Source: Elusimicrobia bacterium GWA2_69_24 (lineage in GTDB: Bacteria; Elusimicrobiota; Elusimicrobia; UBA1565). Taken from it: DNA of 64,000 nt. The translations under genes and the position numbers were made by a program. Below, one piece after another: positions 41,326-50,113 of this stretch (position 1 is the first letter of the stretch; each line of letters begins with the position of its first letter). The stretch is from NCBI GenBank assembly GCA_001799695.1, contig MGTY01000027.1, forward strand, positions 1 to 64,000, read 5' to 3'. The notes beneath the pieces were generated by a model. The model was not told the DNA's origin. It saw only the letters and a program-made list of their open reading frames with translations, and did no database searches.

Positions 41326-43418
41326 AGGACGCCCTCCTGGAGATCGGCACCGAGTCCCTGCCCGCGCGCTTCCTCGCGCCCATGCTCCGTCAGCTCGAGA
41401 CCAAGGCCGCCGAGTTCCTCAAGGAGCATCGCCTGCCCTGCGCGGGCATCCGCTCCTTCGGGACCCCCATGCGCCAGGCCCTCCTGTTGACCGGCCTGCC
41501 CGAGGCCTCCGAGCCCGAGACCCGCGAGGTCACGGGACCTCCGGCCCGACTCCTCAAGGACGCGGCCGGGAACTTCACTCCCCAGGCCGCGGGCTTCGCC
41601 AGGTCGCAGGGAGTGTCGCCGGAGGCCCTGACCACGGTGACGCTCCCGAAGGGCGAGTTCCTCGCCGCCCAGAAGACCCTGCCCGGCGAGCCCGCGGCCG
41701 AGATCCTGGCCAAGGTCTTCCCCGCCCTGCTCTCCGCCCTGGAGTTCCCCAAGAGCCTGGTCTGGGAAGAGACCCGCTTCCGCTTCGCCCGTCCCATCCG
41801 CACCCTCGTCGCCCTCTACGGCGCCCGCGTCGTCGGGTTCCAGGTCGCGGATGTGCGCTCCGGCGGCAAGACCCGCGGCCTCGCCGCGCTGGGCGGCAAA
41901 CCGGTGAAGCTGGCCTCCCCCGGGAAGTATGTGGATACCCTGCGCAACGAATCCATCCTCGTGGACGTGGCCGAGCGCCGCGAAGCCCTCCTCGAGACCT
42001 TGGGCGCGGCGGCCAAGGATACGGGCGGGCGCATCGATCTGGATCCGGAACTCCTCCATACCGTCCTCTGCCTGACCGAGCATCCGGTCGCCGTGGTCGG
42101 TCATTTCGACCAGCGCTTCCTCGAACTGCCCCAGGCCCTGCTCATGAAGGTCCTCAAGCGCCAGCTCATGTTCTTCCCCGTGCTCAACGCCCGGGGCGGG
42201 CTCGCGGCGGACTTCGTCGGCGTGCGCGACGGGATATCGGAGGGGCAGAAGGAGGTCCAGGTCGGCTTCGAGCGCGTCCTCACCGCCCGCCTCAGCGACG
42301 CCCGCTTTTTCTTCGACCGGGACCGGGAGACCCCGCTGGCCGTCAAGGCCGAGGGCCTCGCCCGAGTCTCCTTCCAGAAGGGCCTCGGCACCATGGGCGA
42401 CAAGACCGTCCGCGGCGCGGAGCTCTCGCGCTGGATCGTCGGCCAGCTCCTGCAGGACCGCGACCTGGACGCGGACGCGGTCGAGCGCATCTCCCGGCTC
42501 TGCTGCGCCGACCTCCTCACCGGCGTGGTCGGCGAGTTCCCCGAGCTTCAGGGCGTCATGGGCGGCGTGTACGCCCGGCACGAAGGCCTGCCTGAGAAGG
42601 TCGCCCTGGGTCTGGAGGAATTCTATTTCCCGGCCGCGGCCAAGGCCCCCCTGCCGACCTCGGCCGAGGGCTGCATCGCCTCCTTGTCCGCCAAGCTGGA
42701 TACGGTCTGCGCCATGCTCGCCGGCGGCTTCAAGCCTACCGGGAGCGAGGACCCCTTCGCGCTCCGGCGCCTGGGGGTCGGCATCGTCCGCATCCTCCTG
42801 GAGAAACAGCTTCCCCTCTCCCTGCCCGCCGCCGCGGACCAGGCCCTCGCGCTCGTGGCCTCCACCGGCGCCTCCATCTCCTTCGACCGCCCCGCGGCGC
42901 GCGAGGAGGTCCTCGAGTTCCTGTGGCAGCGCTTCGAGACCCAGGCCCTGGAGCAGGGTTACCGCATCGAGGAGCTCCGCGCCGTGAAGGAGGGCGGGCT
43001 CGAGAACCTGGTCCGCACCTACCAGCGTCTCGCTGCCGTCCATCTCCTGCGCGCCGAGGCCGATTTTCCGGCCCTAGCCCAGGCTTTCAAGCGCGCCTCC
43101 AACATCCTGCGCCAAGCCGCGGCCAAGGGCCTGTCCTCGCTGGGGGACGGGGTCCAGCCCAGCCTCCTCGCCGAGGCCTCCGAAAAGGACCTGTACGACG
43201 CCCTCTGCCGCGCTGAGGGCGAGGTCCGCGAAAAGGTCGCCCAGGGCCTCTACGAACCCGGCCTGCGCATCCTGGTCGGCCTAAAGCCCCAGGTGGACCG
43301 CTTCTTCGATGATGTCCTGGTCATGGCCGATGACGAGTCCATCCGCGACAATCGCCTCCGTCTCCTGTCACGGATGCTGTCTCTCTTCAAATCCATCGCC
43401 GACATCTCCCAGATGTGA
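41322..43418 (+). CDS. glyS: Glycine--tRNA ligase beta subunit
   Basis: This 698-residue beta subunit carries the tRNA-binding and C-terminal anticodon domains of the same enzyme. It begins [18 protein letters not shown], and has [62 protein letters not shown], and the HD-like region [19 protein letters not shown]. The expected C-terminal [26 protein letters not shown] block is present. Full length. Two REP-like repeats begin three bases after its stop. Confidence 0.97.
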   Translation: MKDALLEIGTESLPARFLAPMLRQLETKAAEFLKEHRLPCAGIRSFGTPMRQALLLTGLPEASEPETREVTGPPARLLKDAAGNFTPQAAGFARSQGVSPEALTTVTLPKGEFLAAQKTLPGEPAAEILAKVFPALLSALEFPKSLVWEETRFRFARPIRTLVALYGARVVGFQVADVRSGGKTRGLAALGGKPVKLASPGKYVDTLRNESILVDVAERREALLETLGAAAKDTGGRIDLDPELLHTVLCLTEHPVAVVGHFDQRFLELPQALLMKVLKRQLMFFPVLNARGGLAADFVGVRDGISEGQKEVQVGFERVLTARLSDARFFFDRDRETPLAVKAEGLARVSFQKGLGTMGDKTVRGAELSRWIVGQLLQDRDLDADAVERISRLCCADLLTGVVGEFPELQGVMGGVYARHEGLPEKVALGLEEFYFPAAAKAPLPTSAEGCIASLSAKLDTVCAMLAGGFKPTGSEDPFALRRLGVGIVRILLEKQLPLSLPAAADQALALVASTGASISFDRPAAREEVLEFLWQRFETQALEQGYRIEELRAVKEGGLENLVRTYQRLAAVHLLRAEADFPALAQAFKRASNILRQAAAKGLSSLGDGVQPSLLAEASEKDLYDALCRAEGEVREKVAQGLYEPGLRILVGLKPQVDRFFDDVLVMADDESIRDNRLRLLSRMLSLFKSIADISQM

Positions 43419-43420
43419 CT

Positions 43421-43457
43421 CGGAGGCCTGACCCCCAATCGGAGGCCTGACCCCCAA
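43421..43457 (+). repeat. Two tandem REP-like repeats
   Basis: GGAGGCCTGACCCCC occurs at 43422-43436 and 43441-43455, each preceded by a C. The second ends two bases before the ATG of the next gene, and its GGAGG is 12 bases upstream of that ATG, the only ribosome-site-like sequence there. Confidence 0.85.
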
Positions 43458-44030
43458 ATGCTGATCTCGTTCTATAAACCGTACGGGGTAGTGACGCAGT
43501 TCTCTCCCAGCGGGGAGGCTCGCACGCTTGCGGATTTTGGCCTCCCCCCCGCCGTCTACCCTGCCGGCCGCCTGGATGCGGATAGCGAAGGGCTCCTGCT
43601 TTTGACCGATGACGGTGCCCTACAGCACTCCCTCACGGACCCGCGGCACGGCCATCCGCGGACCTATCTGGTTCAGGTGGAGCGTGTCCCCTCGGCTGAA
43701 GCCCTCGAACGCTTGCGTAAGGGGGTACTCCTTAAAGATGGGAAAACACGCCCTTGTAAGGCCAAAATGCTCGATTCAGACCCCGATCTTCATCCACGAG
43801 ACCCCCCCATTCGATGCCGGAAGGCCGTTCCCACGACCTGGCTGGAGATGACCTTGACCGAAGGCCGCAACCGCCAGATCCGGCGTATGGGCGCCGCCAT
43901 CGGCCATCCGGTATTGCGCTTGGTGCGCTCGAAGATAGGGAAACGGGGACTTGAAGGCCTGACCCCCGGCCAGTGGCGACTCGAAGGCCTGACCCCCGAC
44001 CGGAGGCCTGACCCCCAATCGGAGGCCTGA
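43458..44030 (+). CDS. rluE: RsuA/RluE-type pseudouridine synthase with repeat-derived tail
   Basis: This 190-residue protein converts uridine to pseudouridine in rRNA. Unlike RsuA and RluB it lacks an S4 domain and opens directly with FYKPYGVVTQFSPSGEARTLADF, like RluE. The catalytic Asp lies in PAGRLDADSEGLLLLTDDG. EMTLTEGRNRQIRRMGAAIGHPVLRLVRSKIG follows. The last 25 or so residues (LEGLTPGQWRLEGLTPDRRP then DPQSEA) are encoded largely by four copies of the REP-like repeat. The first LEGL-PGQWR is expected in the family; the rest seems an added tail. The 5' repeat supplies its only ribosome-site-like sequence. Confidence 0.88.
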   Translation: MLISFYKPYGVVTQFSPSGEARTLADFGLPPAVYPAGRLDADSEGLLLLTDDGALQHSLTDPRHGHPRTYLVQVERVPSAEALERLRKGVLLKDGKTRPCKAKMLDSDPDLHPRDPPIRCRKAVPTTWLEMTLTEGRNRQIRRMGAAIGHPVLRLVRSKIGKRGLEGLTPGQWRLEGLTPDRRPDPQSEA

Positions 44031-44035
44031 CCCCC
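43953..44035 (+). repeat. Four REP-like repeats at the rluE/nadE junction
   Basis: Copies lie at 43953-43967 and 43983-43997 (GAAGGCCTGACCCCC) and at 44002-44016 and 44021-44035 (GGAGGCCTGACCCCC). The first two fall inside the rluE-like reading frame; the last lies between two convergent genes where it may act as a terminator hairpin. Confidence 0.85.
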
Positions 44036-44037
44036 GA

Positions 44038-45669
44038 TTACTTGCCGCGGGCCATGGGCATTCGTCTTCCGATGCCGAAAGCCTTGGGGCTCACGCGAAG
44101 GACGGGGGGCGCCTGGCGGCGCTTGTATTCATTGGTGTCCACGGCGTTGAGGATCCGCTTCACCAGGTCGGCGGAATGGCCGCGGCGTGTCAGCCAAGCC
44201 GCATCCTTGCCGTCCTCCACGTACGCCTTAAGAATGTCGTCGAGGACATCGTAGGGAGGCAGATCGTCCTGGTCCTTCTGGTTCGGCTTGAGTTCCGCCG
44301 AAGGGGGCTTGTCGATGGAGGCCAGCGGGATGCGTTCCCCGTCTCGGTTGATCCAGCGCGCCAGCGCATAAACCGTGGTCTTGAGCACGTCACCGATCAC
44401 GGCCAATCCGCCGTTCATGTCGCCGTAGAGGGTGCAGTAGCCCACGGACATCTCGGATTTGTTCCCCGTCGCCAGCAGGAGGGCGCCCGTCTTGTTCGAG
44501 AGCGCCATGAGCAACAGGCCCCTCATACGGGCCTGTATGTTCTGCCCCGCGACTCCCGGGTCCGTGCCGCGGAAGGTCTCATGCAGCGAGTCCAGCGCCG
44601 TGTCGTGCAGCTTGTGGATGGGGATCTGGATGAAGCGGATGCCCAGATTCCGCGCCAAGGCGATCGAGTCCGTCTTGCTTCCCTCCGAGGAATAGCGGGA
44701 GGGCATGGTCACCCCCGTCACGTTCCCCGCGCCGAGGGCGTCGGCCGCGAGTACCGCGACGACTGCGGAGTCGATTCCGCCGGAGAGCCCGAGGATGGCC
44801 TCGTGGAACCCGCATTTGCGCGCGTAGTCGCGAATGCCTAGGACCAGGGCCCGGTAGATCTCCTCGACCTCATCCAAGGGAGCCCGCCGCGATTCCGGGA
44901 CGCCGGAGAATGGATCCGCCAGGATGAGGTCTTCCTCGAAAGAACGGGCCTGCCGCAGGAGCCGCCCGGAGGCGTCCATGCAGAAGCTGTTCCCGTCGAA
45001 CACCAGTTCGTCGTTCGCCCCGACCAGGGCGCAGCTGACCATGGGGATCCGGTGGCGCAGGACGTGCCGCCGCATAAGCTGATGGCGCAAGGGGGCCTTG
45101 CCGCGCTCGAAAGGCGAGGCGGCTATATTGACGAGGAGGTCCGCCCCGGCGCGGGCCAGCCGCTGTACCGGGTCCACGGGGTAGAGGCGCCGCTTCCAGA
45201 AGGGAGGGTCGTTCCAGGCGTCTTCGCAGATACTGAGGCCAAGATACTTCCCTAAGAATGGGATGGGTTTGTTGTCCGGGGCGGGTTCGAAGAAACGACC
45301 CTCATCGAACACGTCGTAGGTCGGGAGCAGTGTCTTGTATCGGCGGGCTGCCACCTTCCCTCGATGGAGCAGCGCCGCGGCGTTGAAAACCACCTTGCCC
45401 AGGCGCGATGGGTTGGCCTCCACATAGCCGACGATCATCCCGGCCTTCCGAGCGCTGCGCTGCAGCTCCTGGAGCGCGGCTTGGTTCGAGCGCACGAATT
45501 CGGGACGGTCCAGAAGGTCCTGCGGCGGGTAACCGCAGAGGGCCAATTCGGGGAAAACCACGAGCTCGGCACCTTGCGAAACGGCGCGCGCGTAGGAAGA
45601 ACGGATCTTCTCCAGGTTCCCGGGGAAATCACCGACCGTGGTATTGATCTGCGCGATCGCGATCTTCAC
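44038..45669 (-). CDS. nadE: Glutamine-dependent NAD+ synthetase
   Basis: This 543-residue two-domain enzyme makes NAD+ from deamido-NAD+ using ammonia channelled from glutamine. The N-terminal nitrilase-type glutaminase has its catalytic triad: Glu in VVFPELALCGYPPQDLL, Lys in RRYKTLLPTYDVFDE, Cys in LGLSICEDAWND. The C-terminal synthetase has the PP-loop LGLSGGIDSAVVAVLA, then NIQARMRGLLLMALSNKTGALLLATGNKSEMSVGYCTLYGDMNGGLAVIGDV. The length fits the glutamine-dependent type. It is the last gene after the two helical paralogs (gap 6 bases), and its stop faces the convergent rluE-like gene with repeats between. Confidence 0.97.
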   Translation of the reverse strand: MKIAIAQINTTVGDFPGNLEKIRSSYARAVSQGAELVVFPELALCGYPPQDLLDRPEFVRSNQAALQELQRSARKAGMIVGYVEANPSRLGKVVFNAAALLHRGKVAARRYKTLLPTYDVFDEGRFFEPAPDNKPIPFLGKYLGLSICEDAWNDPPFWKRRLYPVDPVQRLARAGADLLVNIAASPFERGKAPLRHQLMRRHVLRHRIPMVSCALVGANDELVFDGNSFCMDASGRLLRQARSFEEDLILADPFSGVPESRRAPLDEVEEIYRALVLGIRDYARKCGFHEAILGLSGGIDSAVVAVLAADALGAGNVTGVTMPSRYSSEGSKTDSIALARNLGIRFIQIPIHKLHDTALDSLHETFRGTDPGVAGQNIQARMRGLLLMALSNKTGALLLATGNKSEMSVGYCTLYGDMNGGLAVIGDVLKTTVYALARWINRDGERIPLASIDKPPSAELKPNQKDQDDLPPYDVLDDILKAYVEDGKDAAWLTRRGHSADLVKRILNAVDTNEYKRRQAPPVLRVSPKAFGIGRRMPMARGK

Positions 45670-45675
45670 GGGTGG

Positions 45676-46143
45676 CTATTTCGGCGGGATGTAGGCGGGG
45701 TGGGATTGGTCGGTATGTCGATATCCGCAGTAGCGTTCGAAAAGCTCCTTCGCGCCGAGCCGGACCTGATTGAGAGCGAGCGCCGCCATGTGGAGTGTCT
45801 CGGGATTCGCGAAGCGCTGGGCGGCGGAGAGCCCCTTGATGGCGGCGATATCCACCAAGTTGGGTTCGATATCGGCAGCCATCCCCGCCTGACGGGCGGC
45901 GATGAAGGCGGCCGCCAGACCGCGGGGCAAGGGCACTTCCATGAGCACCATGCCCGATACCGCTCCGCGGCAGACCGCGACCACCGCCTCCTGAATCTCG
46001 AAGTTCGAGAGGCGGTGCCCCTTGAGGCGGGCGATGAGCGTCCCGCGGATGACCTCCCCCGCGACCAGGGCGGGGTCCTTGAGGTTGCGGAGCTGGTGGA
46101 CGACCATCTCCTTGGTGAGCTGCGCGAGGTTAAAGGTCTCCAT
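45676..46143 (-). CDS. Helical protein, paralog of its upstream neighbour, unknown function
   Basis: This 155-residue protein starts at METFNLAQLTKEMVVHQLRN and appears all-helical, soluble and without a signal peptide. It aligns over most of its length with the protein encoded at 46130-46585. Shared positions include L-(K/R)E-VV--LR--KD, A--(V/I)--G-MVL, the Pro-L-D-Asp segment (EPNLVDIAAIKG versus SLDPADMMTWVM) and a late A-NQVRLGAKELF. It is a diverged tandem copy. Its start overlaps the neighbour by 14 bases, and nadE follows by 6 bases, so all three are co-transcribed. No family recognised. Confidence 0.75.
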   Translation of the reverse strand: METFNLAQLTKEMVVHQLRNLKDPALVAGEVIRGTLIARLKGHRLSNFEIQEAVVAVCRGAVSGMVLMEVPLPRGLAAAFIAARQAGMAADIEPNLVDIAAIKGLSAAQRFANPETLHMAALALNQVRLGAKELFERYCGYRHTDQSHPAYIPPK

Positions 46144-46585
46144 GTTTCGCTTTCTCCGCCAAGTTGATGAATATCTGCCCGGCTCCCATGAACGCGACGT
46201 CGATGGCGTCATGGATCTTGTTCAGCTGCTGGGGTTGGAGGATCTTGGCGTTGGTCGCGATCCCTTCCATCACCCAGGTCATCATATCGGCCGGGTCGAG
46301 GCTTACCTGGTTACCCGCGTCCGCCGTCCGCCGTAGGATCTCCACCACGGTCGAGGCCACGTCTCCGTCGAGCAGGACCATCCCTTCGATGATGCCCTTC
46401 GCGATCCTTCTGACCGATTCCGCGGGGGATTGCTGGGCGCCGGCGGCTTGGGTGCCCTTGATCCCGACGACGATGGCCTGGACCGCGATCTTCGCGGCCT
46501 GCTCCGGCGCGTCCTTCGCGCCGCGCAGGCGGGAGACGACGATCTCCCGCATCAGAGTCTCGAACGGATACCCCTCACCCGCCAT
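46130..46585 (-). CDS. Helical protein, paralog of its downstream neighbour, unknown function
   Basis: This 151-residue protein (MAGEGYPFETLMREIVVSRL...) heads the three-gene run with its paralog and nadE. Predicted helices include PEQAAKIAVQAIVVGIKGTQ, SVRRIAKGIIEGMVLLDG and NKIHDAIDVAFMGAGQIFIN. There are no signal peptide, membrane helices or known motifs. The pair might form a hetero-oligomer, as expected for overlapping paralogs, but that is inference. On the minus strand upstream, TTGCAA-N17-TTAAAT (within 46594-46622) is a candidate promoter. Confidence 0.75.
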   Translation of the reverse strand: MAGEGYPFETLMREIVVSRLRGAKDAPEQAAKIAVQAIVVGIKGTQAAGAQQSPAESVRRIAKGIIEGMVLLDGDVASTVVEILRRTADAGNQVSLDPADMMTWVMEGIATNAKILQPQQLNKIHDAIDVAFMGAGQIFINLAEKAKHGDL

Positions 46586-46748
46586 GGTTGAGTATTTAAG
46601 TATTTTCCAGTAGAATTTGCAAATCTAAAACAGGTCCGGCGGCGTGTCGGCCTAGGCCTTATGGCCCATATCGGCCTGGGCCCACAGGGCTTCTTCGTTT
46701 GGGACCACCGACCCTTTGAATTTCCGGGGTCCCTGCTATCCTGTGAAC

Positions 46749-47336
46749 ATGAAGTTAGTGAACCTGATCCGAAGAGCACGCAACCCGATTTCGGCCTCGG
46801 TTGTCGACTCCCCAATTTCCACGGTCACTAGCGTGGAAAAGCGCAAATCGCTGAGATTCCAGCAGGACTTCGAAGTGGAGATGCTGGACTCCGAGAAGCG
46901 CCCCGCCACCGAGGCCGTCCGTTTGATAGACATGAGCCTGAATGGTATCGGCATCGAGACCAGCCGCCGCTTCTCAGTAGGGGAGACGCTGGGGCTGCAG
47001 ATGGCCGTGGAAGGCGGCCGGGTCCTGCAGGCCCGTGCCCGGGTCCGCTGGGAGCGCGATGACGGGATCTACAACGCCTGCGGCCTTGAGATCGAAGGCC
47101 TCGGCATTTTCGACCGCAGCCGCCTCCTCAGGGCTCTTAAGCCGGACTATTTCGGTCTCCCTGAATTGATCAACCTCGTCCTTCAGGCCTCCGCCACCCT
47201 GCTGGGGGCCTACGTAGCGGTGGATTGGATGACCTCCGATCCCGCCCACATGCAGGCTGTGATGTTCGCGGTGCCGTGGCTCATCTACTGCGCCGCGGTA
47301 GCGATCGGTGCGTGGGTCGCCTACGAACGGGCCTAG
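46749..47336 (+). CDS. PilZ-domain membrane protein
   Basis: This 195-residue protein starts at MKLVNLIRRARNP. A PilZ domain spans about residues 35-120, with the c-di-GMP-binding pattern RKSLR (RxxxR) followed by DMSLNG (DxSxxG). Two hydrophobic segments near the C-terminus (LINLVLQASATLLGAYVAV and MFAVPWLIYCAAVAIGAWVAY) place it in the inner membrane. It probably senses cyclic di-GMP. A second PilZ-membrane protein follows on the same strand. A start 11 codons upstream is also open. Confidence 0.83.
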   Translation: MKLVNLIRRARNPISASVVDSPISTVTSVEKRKSLRFQQDFEVEMLDSEKRPATEAVRLIDMSLNGIGIETSRRFSVGETLGLQMAVEGGRVLQARARVRWERDDGIYNACGLEIEGLGIFDRSRLLRALKPDYFGLPELINLVLQASATLLGAYVAVDWMTSDPAHMQAVMFAVPWLIYCAAVAIGAWVAYERA

Positions 47337-47373
47337 ATAGATTTTCACTCCTCGTCGAGAAACCGCAGAAAGG

Positions 47374-47415
47374 ACCTATATCGCGAATAGGTCTTTAGGC
47401 CCATGACGTCATGGG
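47374..47415 (+). promoter_or_regulatory. Hairpin and 16-bp palindrome between the two PilZ genes
   Basis: GGACCTAT-N7-ATAGGTC followed by TTTAGG (about 47374-47398) can form a terminator-like hairpin. CCCATGACGTCATGGG (47400-47415) is a perfect 16-bp palindrome, as expected for a dimeric regulator site before the second PilZ gene. Confidence 0.45.
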
Positions 47416-47443
47416 ACCCGGGACCCATCATTACAGCAAGACG

Positions 47444-47920
47444 ATGGAAGGCAACAGCGGCTGGGCTGAGCGACGCAGGCACCCGAGGATCGAAAGATCC
47501 GATATCTCCGCCAGGATATTCGATTCCTCTCGCGAGTGCGGCGAAGCCAGTGTCACCGATGTCAGCCTCGGCGGCATAGGGATATATTTCCCCCACCGCG
47601 TGCAATGCGGTCAATTCCTTCGTTTCCAGCTGCAGCTCCCCGATGGAGGCTCCGTGTCCGGAGTCGGCGTAATCCGCTGGGCCGCCCCGCATCACCTCGG
47701 CTTCCGCACCGGTGTAGAGATCCGCGACATCGGCTGGCTGGGCAGCTGGCGCCTGCGCAGGTTCCTGGAACCGGGCGACTCCGCCATCGATTGGTTCAAT
47801 GTGTGCGACACCGCCCTCTGGGCCGCCGCCATCGTCGTGGGTCTCGTGGCCGTCTCCTCCTGGCTGGGAATCAATCTGTTGGACCTTCCCAAGCTCCTCT
47901 CCCCCCTCGACGTCCGCTAA
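47444..47920 (+). CDS. PilZ-domain membrane protein, second copy
   Basis: This 158-residue protein (MEGNSGWAERRRHPRIERSD...) has a PilZ domain with RRRHPR and DVSLGG, the c-di-GMP motif pair. One C-terminal membrane helix (ALWAAAIVVGLVAVSSWLGINLL) follows. Similarity to the gene upstream in domain order suggests an old duplication. The start is uncertain; an ATG at 47411 lies inside the palindrome. No diguanylate cyclase is in the window except the degenerate GGDEF of the histidine kinase. Confidence 0.8.
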   Translation: MEGNSGWAERRRHPRIERSDISARIFDSSRECGEASVTDVSLGGIGIYFPHRVQCGQFLRFQLQLPDGGSVSGVGVIRWAAPHHLGFRTGVEIRDIGWLGSWRLRRFLEPGDSAIDWFNVCDTALWAAAIVVGLVAVSSWLGINLLDLPKLLSPLDVR

Positions 47921-47921
47921 G

Positions 47922-47957
47922 TCGGAGGCCTGACCCCCAATCGGAGGCCTGGCCCCC
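47922..47957 (+). repeat. Two REP-like repeats
   Basis: GGAGGCCTGACCCCC (47924-47938) and GGAGGCCTGGCCCCC (47943-47957) lie between the stops of two convergent genes, a usual place for REP sequences. Confidence 0.8.
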
Positions 47958-47962
47958 AAAGG

Positions 47963-49111
47963 TCAGAAGCTTTCCCGGCAGCGGGGGTCGAGGGTATCTT
48001 TCAGGAACAGCTTCGGACCCTTGGTGGTCACCTGGAAGCCCCAGCGCTCGTGCCCCCAGAGCGGGGGGTCCTGTGTGTAGGCCAGGATGAAGGGGGTGCC
48101 TTTGCCGCTGGGGTCGTAGGCCACGAACTGGAGGCTGCGGGTCTCCGACATCAGCTCATGGGGCATCTCGACGCAGGAGCCGACTGGCCGGCCCGCCTCG
48201 AAGAGGCGTAGACAGCGGCGGAATGACTTGGACAGCTGCACTCCTTCGATCAGGACGAAAGCGTCTTCGAAACCGCGGAGGCGTAGCTTGGAGCCGAAGT
48301 CGATCTTCATCTGGATCTTCTTGGGGTCCGGCGACTGTGCGTACGCGTGTCCCAGCGAGTCCCCCAGCTTGATCTGGAAGGTCCCTGACTTGAGGTCCTC
48401 GACCACCGAGTCGACGATGGGGCCGCTGAGCTTCTGGTAGACCTCTTCCTTCACCTCGTTGCGCAGGGCGTAGAACACCGCCCGCGAGGAATCGAACGAC
48501 GCTCCCGGCTTCATGGCGATGGCGATGATGGGGGTGCCGACCTGCTGGAAGTTCTTGGGCGATTTGGCGGAGAGCAGGAACGCCAGTGTCTTCGCCGGCT
48601 TTGCGTCGCGGCAGGCGGGCAGATAGCTTTGGGTCGAGGTCGCCGCATGGAACTGGGCGGCCCCCTTGGAGCCGATCACCACTAACTGGGTGTCCTGCTT
48701 GACGATGCGTTTCCCGCCGGCCGGCACCCGTTCGACCAGCATCCAGCGCTTGTCCGCCTCATAGACCGGGAAGATCCCGGGGACCCGGCTCCCTATCAAG
48801 CCCTTGGGCGGCGGGACTTCGGCGGTTTCCGTCGTTTCCGCGCTCGGGGCCGCGCTGTCGTCGGCGACCGGTTCGGCGGCCGGCATTCGATTGCGCCGCC
48901 GTTTGCCCTCGTTCACGGCCGGACCGACCTGGATGTCCCCGCCGGAAGGCGCTTCCTTCTTCCCCCGCTTGCGCCCGCCTTCCCGGCTGTATCCGGGCTC
49001 GCCTTCATCCACCGAGATGATGCCGATCCCCCGCGCTTCAGGCCCCCATAGGATCAGCGCCAGGACCAGGGCCGCGAAGGGGGCTGGGATGGATCTTCGG
49101 GACGCGCTCAT
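47963..49111 (-). CDS. Exported protein, unknown function
   Basis: This 382-residue protein has a signal peptide (IPAPFAALVLALILWGPEARG). A basic, Lys/Arg-rich linker follows (about 35-75: REGGRKRGKKEAPSGG), then a mostly beta-strand region (for example LVERVPAGGKRIVKQDTQLVVIG, QMKIDFGSKLRLRGFEDAFVLIEGVQL). It ends in a Cys-containing tail (DPRCRESF). No known domain. A divergent gene for another exported protein begins 162 bases away, so the pair may share a regulatory region. It could be an envelope or secretion-related protein; nothing more can be said. Confidence 0.7.
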   Translation of the reverse strand: MSASRRSIPAPFAALVLALILWGPEARGIGIISVDEGEPGYSREGGRKRGKKEAPSGGDIQVGPAVNEGKRRRNRMPAAEPVADDSAAPSAETTETAEVPPPKGLIGSRVPGIFPVYEADKRWMLVERVPAGGKRIVKQDTQLVVIGSKGAAQFHAATSTQSYLPACRDAKPAKTLAFLLSAKSPKNFQQVGTPIIAIAMKPGASFDSSRAVFYALRNEVKEEVYQKLSGPIVDSVVEDLKSGTFQIKLGDSLGHAYAQSPDPKKIQMKIDFGSKLRLRGFEDAFVLIEGVQLSKSFRRCLRLFEAGRPVGSCVEMPHELMSETRSLQFVAYDPSGKGTPFILAYTQDPPLWGHERWGFQVTTKGPKLFLKDTLDPRCRESF

Positions 49112-49273
49112 CAGATCGGAACTCTCATTTATGCTAACAGGCCGATGTTACAGATTTTGACGCCGTGGCGCCACCCGAGGGTCCATGGGCTCATTAAGAG
49201 CTAGGTCCTTCGACGCCGCCGGAATGGGCACTCGTGCCCCTGTGTTCCTGCGGGCTAACCCTATACTTGGAGA

Positions 49274-50113
49274 ATGCGGATACGGACGATCTTCTGGGCG
49301 CTGGCGCTGGGCATCGTTGCGGCCCCGGCGTGGGCCCAGCGGGATCCCAAGACCGGACGGCTCCTCTTCGGCCCCATGACCACCTTGGCCAATACCGGCG
49401 GGATATACTCCATCCCCGACGGAGGGCAGTTGGAAGCTCCGCACATCGGCCCCGCTCAAGCCGTGGCTCCGGAGCAGAGCGATGCTCTCGACGCCATCGC
49501 CAGGACTCGGACTCCCGCCGCGCTCGTGGACGTCTCCCGCATCACAGGACGGCATTATCATGGGGACAAGTTCAACGACGCCTCCGGGCCCACCATAATG
49601 GGGATGGCTTTTGATTATCAGGGCGAGGTGTACGTCACGGTCCTCCCCCCTGGAGCCGATACCCCGTTCTTCTATCAGCTCGGCATGGGGATGGCGGGCG
49701 CGTGGAGGGTCGGGCAGGACGCGGTCTTTCGCATCCATCTCGACGTCAACATCTTCCGCGCGAAAGTCAACAACATCATCATCGTCCGCAAGGACGGGGT
49801 CGAGGACCCGCTCTACGAGAAGCGCATCCGCGAGCTCATGTACAGGACCTACGTGAGCGGGACGCCGGTGACGGTCGGCAAGACCCTCTACCGGGTGTTC
49901 TTCGGCAACAACATGTCAGGCAATCCCGCGAAGATCGAGAAGGACCGCTTCGGCATCGTCCTGGTCCACCGCTCCGACAGCGGCGAGATGGACCGCTATG
50001 TCATCAACTACTCCGATCTCGACGACGGGCAGACCCACTTCTACACTTTCTTCAAGGGCCAGAAGATCGGCCTCCGCCGCCAACCCAACACCACCAATCT
50101 CGAGTTCTATTAG
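49274..50113 (+). CDS. Exported protein, unknown function
   Basis: This 279-residue protein has a clear signal peptide (MRIRTIFWALALGIVAAPAWA). The mature region contains RDPKTGRLLFGPMTTLANTGG, VYVTVLPPGADTPFFYQLG, MYRTYVSGTPVTVGKTLYRVFFG, and a Tyr-rich end (MDRYVINYSDLDDGQTHFYTFF). No cofactor or catalytic motif is evident. A GGAG ribosome site is 5 bases before the ATG, and TATACT upstream may be the -10. Its stop overlaps the convergent gene's stop by four bases. Confidence 0.75.
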   Translation: MRIRTIFWALALGIVAAPAWAQRDPKTGRLLFGPMTTLANTGGIYSIPDGGQLEAPHIGPAQAVAPEQSDALDAIARTRTPAALVDVSRITGRHYHGDKFNDASGPTIMGMAFDYQGEVYVTVLPPGADTPFFYQLGMGMAGAWRVGQDAVFRIHLDVNIFRAKVNNIIIVRKDGVEDPLYEKRIRELMYRTYVSGTPVTVGKTLYRVFFGNNMSGNPAKIEKDRFGIVLVHRSDSGEMDRYVINYSDLDDGQTHFYTFFKGQKIGLRRQPNTTNLEFY

